Positions 57,211 through 64,000 of a stretch of 64,000 nucleotides of DNA are shown piece after piece (the first letter of the stretch is position 1; each line of letters starts with the position of its first letter). The position numbers and the translations under genes are program-made. Location: contig CM066301.1 of assembly GCA_033807695.1 (NCBI GenBank), positions 1,116,001 to 1,180,000 of the forward strand, given 5' to 3'. This stretch comes from Daedaleopsis sinensis (lineage: Eukaryota; Basidiomycota; Agaricomycetes; Polyporales; Polyporaceae). Below the pieces are notes generated by a model. That model was not told where the DNA came from. It made no database searches and worked only from the letters and a program-made list of their open reading frames with translations.

Positions 57211-58918
57211 ATGTTCGCCACCAACCTCGTCGCTCTTGCCATCGTCGGCCAGATAGTTGCCGTCGTCAATGGTAGTCCTGATGTTCCCAACGAGCTCTTC
57301 TCCCCGCTAGTGGTGCAGAAGGTCCTGAAGACCGCGTTGGAGTTCCACGACCACAGCCCACCACAGTACCCGCAACTGACCGACCGCGTCAAGGGCGAGT
57401 GGCAATGGTTCGGCGCCGATGGGTGGACTACGGGGTTTTTCCCTGCTACCCTGTACGCGATGTACGAGCGGACGAAGCTGTGCCACAACCCGGACGCGGC
57501 CGGGGATGCGAATCAGTGGCTTCAACTGGGGCGCACCTGGGCGACGGGCGAGATTCCTCTCGAGAAGCACAATGGTGTCGGCCACGACGTTGGCTTCCTC
57601 AGCTTCCCGTTCATGGACGAGCTCAACGTGTTTGTACTGCTGTCATCCCGCGTATCCTTGGCCTCGCTGATGCGAACTTTGTTATCAGGAACTCTCGTAA
57701 TGAGACAGCAATACAGGCCGTTAACGCTTTCGCCGCCGACCTCGCTGCGCGTTTCAACCCAACAGTGGGGTGCACTCGCAGCTGGGACGCGAGCGACCCC
57801 ACCGACTTCCAGGTACCGCCACAGAGCGACCTAAATCGCGCCTCGGTGTACTAACGCAGATGTTGCGCCTTAGGTGATCATCGACAATATGATGAACCTC
57901 GAGGTGTGCACATACTCCGGCCGCCGCATGCGCCTGTCCTAGACCGCTCACGCCCATGTCTGCCAGGTCTTCTTTGCCTCCGCGAAGCTCACCGGGAACC
58001 AAACGCTGATAGATATGGCCATCTCGCATGCGGATAAGACAATGCTCAACCACATCCGTCCAGACGGTCTGTCCTTCCGCATTCAAAGTGCCTCCGCCCG
58101 TTCTCACGCGTTCGAAAAGGCTCTTCGTACCACGTGGTCGACTACAACTCGACGACGGGTGCCGTTATCCGCCAACGGACCTCCCAGGGCTACGCGGACA
58201 ACAGGTAGGCCTTCTCTTTTCTATTCATATCCGTCCGCTCGTCATCTGATCCGCCCGCGCTACGCCAGCACATGGAGCCGTGGTCAGGCCTGGGGAATAT
58301 ACGGCTTCGCCAACAGTGAGTGTTCGCCAGAGCGAGGTTCGCACATCCAGACTCCGAAGAGGGCTAACGTCGGCGTGTAGTGCACAAGCACACGAACAAG
58401 CTCGCATACCTGCAGACCGCGCGCCGGATGGCCAAGTACTTCATCACGCACATCCCGTCTGATGGGATCGTCCCCTGGGACTTCAACGCGCCGCTCGTGC
58501 CCGCGCCGCGGCCGGCGGATACCTCTGCCGCGACGCTCGCGGTGAACGGCCTGCTGCTGCTCGCGGACCGGGAAAAGGCGGTCTTGAACTTCACGGGGTC
58601 CGCATATTACGAGGCGACGGCGCAGAAGGTCAGTCTGGGACCTGCAGACGCGGAACATACGCTCATGCACGAGCTCACACAGATCTTGGCCGACACGACG
58701 AAGTTCGCGTGGGCGCCCTCGTGGGAGAGCCTGCTGTCGAACGGGACGGTGAATAAACCTGCGGGGAACAGTCTCACTGGGATCGTCTACGGTACGTTCT
58801 TCGAGGCCATCCTGTGTTCATCAATAGCGTCGTACTTATGCATGGACGGTGTGCAGGTGACTACTACTTCATCAAGGCCGGGAACGAGTTTGTTTCGCGG
58901 CATTTTACGAGTTGCTAG
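57211..58918 (+). CDS. Secreted GH88 unsaturated glucuronyl hydrolase
   Basis: Glycoside hydrolase family 88 enzymes remove the unsaturated uronic acid left at chain ends by polysaccharide lyases. The first about 22 residues (ending AVVNGS) form a signal peptide. Exon 1 is 57211-57629; the donor GTTTGT keeps frame into NSRNETAIQAVNAFA. Key blocks are EWQWFGADGWTTGFFPATLY, GHDVGFLSFPFMDELN, RFNPTVGCTRSWDASDPTDF, VIIDNMMNLE, SSYHVVDYNSTTGAVIRQRT and WSRGQAWGIYGFA. The Asp in HDVGF and the Asp in DNMMNLE correspond to the two catalytic acids of the family. It ends YYFIKAGNEFVSRHFTSC. At least seven introns. Likely acts on plant or fungal uronic-acid polymers; exact substrate unknown. Confidence 0.9.
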
Positions 58919-59489
58919 CTATGATGTTTTACCACAGCCTCGCTGCGTGGAGGCACCGATCCTCTTGATTATTATTGACTTGACTGCGAAAGTGTCGGCG
59001 ATCCTGATTCAGGTAAAGAATAGCAGGCATTACACCACCGTGGTTGATCCTGTCCTCTTCACGCGCATGGGCCCGTAAAAGCGAGGTTTGTTTGACAAGC
59101 AAGTCAAGACCTCGCTCCCAGTGTTGCGCATGGTCATAAACGCGCTGGCGGCCTGCGAGTCCGCCGTCGTCTTGCGACCTCCGTGACGTCGCTCTGCGAG
59201 GACGAATCTCCCAATCTCAATGCTTACGACGTCTGGTGTGCAGGCCCATTGCGGAAGACATAGTACGGAGACTAGGGAGACGAGAACACAATGATGGACG
59301 CGTAGTGGCGGTGAGCCCTCTCCACCTATGTAGTATGCCACTGTCAGCTCTCGTGGCTCAAAGATCTATGTAGATAGAATCCCGACAATGCTTTACTCTC
59401 GAGTTCGAACTCGCTAGAAGGCGCTGGAGAGGTCGACTGGGACGCCCGATTCTGCCGTGTCACTATTTAGTATCGCATGCTGCGGGGCT
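58919..59489. other. Convergent intergenic region
   Basis: 571 bases between GH88 and the first BTB gene. No motif-bearing frame. Confidence 0.4.
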
Positions 59490-60921
59490 CTATAACCCAG
59501 TAGGCTTGTTCCTGCTCCCCCAAAGCGGCGTAGGAGGTGCGGGCTGACTATAGTAGGAGCCCCAGGGCTTGACACTGGCGACCCGGGGCAATTCGGATTC
59601 CCCGGGTGTTGTGACAGCCCCGGTCGCTTCGGATTCCCCGGGTGTTGTTGTGACAGCCATGGCAACTCGAAGACCGAGCAGGGAGCGCAGAACGTCGCCA
59701 GCATGAGGCATGTTCCCGAGGACAATCTTGTCGATGGCATCTGGCAAGGACCGTTGCACGGTGGGATTAGGGTAGTGTTGCGAAAGATATGAGACCGCAT
59801 GCTCGCGTAGAGGGGGATACCTAGTCGAGAGCCACCAACGCCCCGTTAATATACATTCATACGCATCGCTGAGCAGAACATACCGCGCGAAGAAACTCGA
59901 GAAAGCCTCTTCGACGATATTCTTAGGTGTCAGGTGCGAAACGATTTCCTTGTAGGCCAAATCTTGCAGCTCCTTGATGCCGTACTGTTAGAAGTTGGAG
60001 TCGTAATAAGACGCCGACCACTTGACGCACACTGACCGGCAGCAGCAGCGACTTACTGATTCTGCTAGGCGGTACATAGACTTCGGAGAGCACGCGGGGG
60101 CTGCGTTGTCGAATGTGGTGAGCAGTGCGAATTTTCTCTTGGTGGCACCTTCAGAGCTGAGAGGAAGGAAGTTGATCTTGCCGGTGTAGAGATAGAAGAT
60201 GCATGCTTTCAAGCTGCCACCATGATCAACTTAAATGTTGACACTGCAGCGATTGCCACTAGTACTCACGTTCGATGAGCGATGCTAGGAATGAGTATCT
60301 GGTAGCGCTTCTCCTGATGGGTAGGCTTCTCCGGAGCTAGATGGGGCACATTTGCAGTATCTTCACTAGCGTCGCTCGCCTTCCCTTTTGACGAGGAACC
60401 GCCGGCAGAGGAAGAACCCGCGATGCTGGTGCCCCGGGCGCTGCCGTCGGCTTCCTCGAACTCGTCGAGGTCGCTGTCCATCTCGTAGTCGTACTCCGAC
60501 TCGAGTGCGCACTGACGAATGGGAGACGCATCGTCCAAATCCTGCGTGCTTTCGGAGAACCCGGAGGTTAGGACTGATTATAGCATGAGTGAGATCGTGT
60601 ACAAAAGAAGTACATGTGCGGCGGACAGTATCACTCACGCTTTGAGAAATGGTCGGTGTCTCTGAGGATGGAGCCGATGGCGACGATGGGTTGAGGCTTG
60701 TCAATTCTGACAGAGCCGTCGGGGAAGATTGTTCGTCGACTGAAGGAGTAGAGATGTACATCGCGGAACTCCCGAGGCTCCAGCGATTCTTTCAGAGCCC
60801 TCTCCGCAGCTGTCAAAGCGGCTGAATTGGAAGGTATCGGAGATGTGAAATCGGTAACCGCGGCCATCAAAGCGGCGCCCCAGGACGAAGTTCGAGGAGG
60901 AGTTGCTTTGGGAGAGTCCAT
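59490..60921 (-). CDS. BTB/POZ-domain protein, tandem paralogue A
   Basis: Fungal BTB-domain protein; BTB domains dimerise and often link substrates to cullin-3 ligases. The start at 60921 (MDSPKATPPRTSSWGAALMA) is my choice; in-frame ATGs reach to 61164. The BTB fold is spread over exons: SLEPREFRDVHLYSFSRRTI, then a disordered acidic insert (ESEYDYEMDSDLDEFEEADG plus a Ser/Gly-rich run), RYQILIPSIAHRT, ACIFYLYTGKINFLPLSSEG and ACSPKSMYRLAES. A C-terminal helical part (AYKEIVSHLTPKNIVEEAFS, SSFFARYVLL) follows. Near the end a 13-residue unit with TTPGESE is duplicated. Same exon order as paralogue B. Confidence 0.78.
59592..59658. repeat. In-frame tandem duplication in BTB paralogue A
   Basis: TTCGGATTCCCCGGGTGTTG... 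occurs at 59592-59619 and 59628-59658, the second with three extra bases. It encodes two TTPGESE units near the C-terminus and is absent from paralogue B. Confidence 0.7.
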
Positions 60922-61559
60922 ATCTATCGCGAGCGCACTCAACACAGCGAACCTGGCTCCGTACTTATATATGAGGGTTGGGTGAGCGTTCGTCAGCAGA
61001 CTCGAGGCCGACACGCACCGAGTGTTCATGTTCTGTGCTGCGGTAGTGAGCACCACGAGACGCATTGCATCGAAGTTCGGACGTGTTTTTGACCACGAGC
61101 TGCAGGCCTGTAAGCTGCTGTTACGTACAAGAAGATACTTAGATAGCGCAGCACGCTGAAGCATCTCTAAGCTTCATGCATTTATGCACGATGCACTGTG
61201 TCCTCGGAAATGGGACGACATAGTTAAGTTCACGGGAATTGCCGGGACTCCCTCTATTGTGGCGACCGTCGTTTCAAAAGAAAAAGTCGAATCCCAGTAC
61301 AATCGAAGATCCTCTGAGCAGCACTGAGAGTGAGATGCATGAGTCAATTACAGCATGATCAATGAACAGAAAGAAGTACACAATAGAAGTAAGGATGAAG
61401 TGGTTGGAAGTAGTAAGAGCAAACTTCAAGCAGGATACCCAACCCATTCCAGCGCGAGACTTTGACTAGCCAGAACGCGTTGGCAGAAAGCAGAGGCGCA
61501 GAGACGAGCTGTCAATGCATCAAGTCGCGTATTGCTCCCACAAGTACGAAACACTCACA
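60922..61559. other. Spacer between the BTB paralogues
   Basis: 638 bases. The first 240 are an in-frame upstream extension of paralogue A, which may be leader. The rest has no clear feature. Confidence 0.4.
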
Positions 61560-62953
61560 TCACGTTCCTCTCGCGGAGCCAGAAGCCGTCGAGAAGTCGA
61601 ATACAGAGGCACTTGTGGCTGGAGAGAAAGAGCCAAAGGTGATCGCACCGGAACCTCGGGCGTCCTGCGATGCGTTCATCGCATACGCGAGTCGCCGAGC
61701 AGACAACGCACTACCCCTCGGCGACGGCGACGGCCCGCGTGGTCTACGGGGCGGGGACGCGAGGCTGTCGATCGGCCATCCAAACGATCGCGCCACTCCG
61801 CGCGGACTGGACTTGGGGGTGGCCTGCGTGGCTTCCGCGCCCTCTGGCGAGGCGAGCCATCGCTGAGGTTTCCCGGGCTCGACTTTCTGGAGCTGGAGCA
61901 GAGCTTCCAGAGTGGGCGCAGAGTCGGGGTACTCGCCCCGGACGAGTCCTGGGATGATGCGGCGGAGAGAGTCTTGCACGGCCGGGCTCCCGTAGAACAG
62001 TCGGATGACGCCGATTGCGCGACCGTGCAGGACGTCGTATCTTGCGCACAGTTTACTTAGTGAGCGCTTTGGTCGCGCTCATGAAAGTGACCGACATACC
62101 GGCAGAAGAAACTGGAGAAGGCTTCCTGGACGACATTGTCTGCAGACAGCCGCTGCATGATCGCGTTGAGAGCGCGTTCTTGGAGCTCCTTCATCACGTA
62201 CTGCGTGCCATGAAAGTTTTATTGAAGTAAGCCTATGAAATGCAACAGGTACATAATTGATTGACGAACCGCATCCGCAAGCCGATAGAGGGACTTCGGC
62301 GAGCAAGCAGGATGGCCGAGAGACTGCGCTGTGCGCACTTGAAGTTGCCGCTGCTCGAGACCCTGAGATCGTAGGGGCAGAAAGTTGACCTTGCCAGTGT
62401 ACAAGAAGAACACAAGGGCACGCAACCTATGATCAACAGGGTCCGGTGAGCCTCGCGATAGAGACCCATTGTGTACACTCACGTCCGGTGCGCCATGTTG
62501 GGGATGACGATCTTTCGACAGCAGCTATCAATCGGAGGCTCAGCAGGACGGGTTCCGTCTGGTACATTCGAAAGAGGACTGGCGTCGTCGTCGAGATCAC
62601 TGTCGGAGTCGTAGTCGTACTCGGATTCTTGCGCGGATTGTCGAATCTTTGGATCTTCGTTGTCACCACTCAAGGTACGGGATTCAGAGAATCCTGAGTC
62701 CAGAACTGCAAATCAATGAGTTAGGTGCCTATCAGTGACGGAAACAGCCAGATGGGAACTCACCATTTGCGAAGTATTCTGTCTCTTTCAAGACGGATCC
62801 TACAGCGAACAGAGGTAAGGGATGACCGATAGTGATGGTCCCGTCGGAATTGGTCAGCTTCTGCGAGAAAGCAAACAGACAGACATCTTGGAAAGTGCCC
62901 GGGCTCAGTGAGGCCACTAGAGCCTTCTCTAGGATCGTCAGTGGTTCACTCAT
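61560..62953 (-). CDS. BTB/POZ-domain protein, tandem paralogue B
   Basis: Second BTB copy, same strand and order of parts as A. The start at 62953 reads MSEPLTILEKALVASLSPGT. Shared blocks are TFQDVCLFAFSQKLTNSDGT (A: EFRDVHLYSFSRRTIFPDGS), LPLFAVGSVLKETEYF, ESEYDYDSDSDLDD, IVIPNMAHRT, FFLYTGKVNFLPLRSQG, ACSPKSLYRLADA and VQEAFSSFFCRYDVL. The C-terminal tail (about 100 residues, Pro/Arg/Ser-rich, ending ASGSARGT) is unrelated to A's tail. The insert inside the BTB fold is shorter than in A. Four to five introns. Confidence 0.78.
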
Positions 62954-63990
62954 GCCAAGAGGTGGGTAGTATGTCAGATAGAGTGAACTTGTCGGGCTCG
63001 CTTATGAGTTACCACGTCAGCAAAGCAGTATTCTCCTCGATGAGTACAATCACCGGGCAATAACCTTGACACAAATTGTCAACGACCCGTAACCCAGGCC
63101 GCTTTGTGCGGGTCTCGAGGCAAGGCCTTTCCTGCCAAACTCGTGGGTGTGCAACCCAAATGGTGAAGGGCGGCATAGGAATGGCGTTCCCGACCAAGCA
63201 GTCGTGCGAGACAATCCATGTGGTGGCCGACAACTGATCGTGCTTGATCCGGGCATGCACGGCCAACAGCTAGTCTCTGATACTGATAGTCCTCCACTGG
63301 TGTCCATCCCACGTGAGCGTAGAGTAGAATGAGCGCGTGGATAAGGATGCCAAAGCAGCGGCAAGCCTCTCGGTGGCACTCGTCACGCTCACACGCTCAT
63401 CACTTGCTAGCCGTCCAGATGAAGTCGGATTGGCGAGACGAGTACAGGTCGTCACTGGTCTACAGAGGTCGGCACTTCCTCCGGCCTGCTTAAGTGCAAG
63501 AGGGATCGCTGGTGGTGGAACTGCCGCGGCGAATTTGAGTTCCTACAACAATAAGTGCATACGATGATTTTACCTCGTTCTTTACGGCGCGCGAATGAGA
63601 GCGCATTCACATTCACGTTCGCGGACGAGCTGCTTGTACCTGCGGGACACGAACCGTGATTGCAAAAAAAAAGAGGCAAGGCCAAGTTTCGGATCTGTAC
63701 TTTTCCAGCGAGTCAAGAGGTCCCAGCCACAACCACGCAGCAAATAAAGGACTTTCAAAGTTCCCAAACTGAGGCCATTTCGAGTCGGAGACGGGGTGCG
63801 GTGCAGATTAAGAGGACACTGCGGTCGCGGCGCAGCGCAAGCAGCCACGGAATGCTGCGGTGCTGTGCTGGGGAGGCGCCCATGTCACGACACGCGTCTT
63901 TAACATGACCGCGCGCAAGTGGCCCGAGTGTGCTCATCGTTCCTCCTTCTTCTTCCATCACCCTCTATTCTCCCCTCCCAATCTCCAGCC
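62954..63990. other. Right-hand intergenic region
   Basis: About 1 kb upstream of a possible gene start. Minus-strand frames of 60-110 codons at 63009-63455 overlap one another and carry no motif. A pyrimidine-rich leader occupies 63933-63990. Confidence 0.4.
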
Positions 63991-64000
63991 ATGGCATCCT
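63991..64000 (+). CDS. Possible gene start cut by the window edge
   Basis: ATGGCATCCT at the extreme right follows a C/T-rich leader with the context CAGCC-ATGGC, typical of fungal translation starts. Only three codons are visible (Met-Ala-Ser), so the product cannot be named. Confidence 0.35.

Noticed and set aside
63009..63455. Several overlapping minus-strand frames that might be a degraded transposase
   Set aside because: Three frames open at once and no DDE, helicase or reverse-transcriptase motif in any.

Overview
The window reads as nuclear DNA of a filamentous basidiomycete, probably an Agaricomycete. The coding sequence is GC-rich, nearly every gene is cut by short GT-AG introns (mostly 50-60 nt), genes lie close together on both strands, and the gene content fits (a DUF6593 protein, a fungal SCAP, a MYND protein and BTB paralogues). 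I see no rRNA, convincing tRNA, CRISPR array or intact transposon. I could place 23 protein genes plus one possible gene start at the right edge. For 9 of them I worked out every exon, and the joined exons give a whole number of codons; that is my main check on the models.

Layout. 0-10 kb: SCAP sterol sensor (-), PDX1 of pyruvate dehydrogenase (+), a DUF6593 protein (-), a 94-bp hairpin, and histone acetyltransferase HAT1 (-). 10-20 kb: checkpoint clamp subunit RAD1 (+) with one very long intron, PAN2 deadenylase (-), and a secreted agmatinase-like ureohydrolase (+). 20-26 kb: two tandem alpha/beta-barrel paralogues (+) and a Ser/Pro- and Gly/Ser-repeat membrane protein (+). 26-33 kb: MOT1/BTAF1 ATPase (-). 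34-40 kb: a JmjC protein (+), the SPF45-like splicing factor (+) and a MYND zinc-finger protein (+). 40-46 kb: a third alpha/beta-barrel paralogue (-), a PI-PLC X-domain protein (+), a LOG-family protein (-) and NTF2 (-). 46-55 kb: a conserved unknown protein (+), TATA-binding protein (+), cytoplasmic tryptophanyl-tRNA synthetase (+) and probable Mediator subunit MED1 (-). 57-63 kb: a secreted GH88 hydrolase (+) and two tandem BTB paralogues (-).

Most genes are unrelated housekeeping genes. One theme is RNA polymerase II transcription: TBP, the ATPase that strips TBP from DNA (MOT1) and a Mediator subunit all lie within about 29 kb. Two small families have expanded locally: three alpha/beta-barrel genes with the same four-exon, 2-1-0 phase structure, and two BTB genes.

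The least expected signal is in the gene structures. Three unrelated enzymes carry their most conserved catalytic or metal-binding motif in, or split by, a micro-exon: 9 nt in the agmatinase, 13 nt in the PLC and 22 nt in the JmjC protein. RAD1 holds a 961-nt intron at a conserved junction. These features are easy for gene callers to miss and can be tested with RNA reads.
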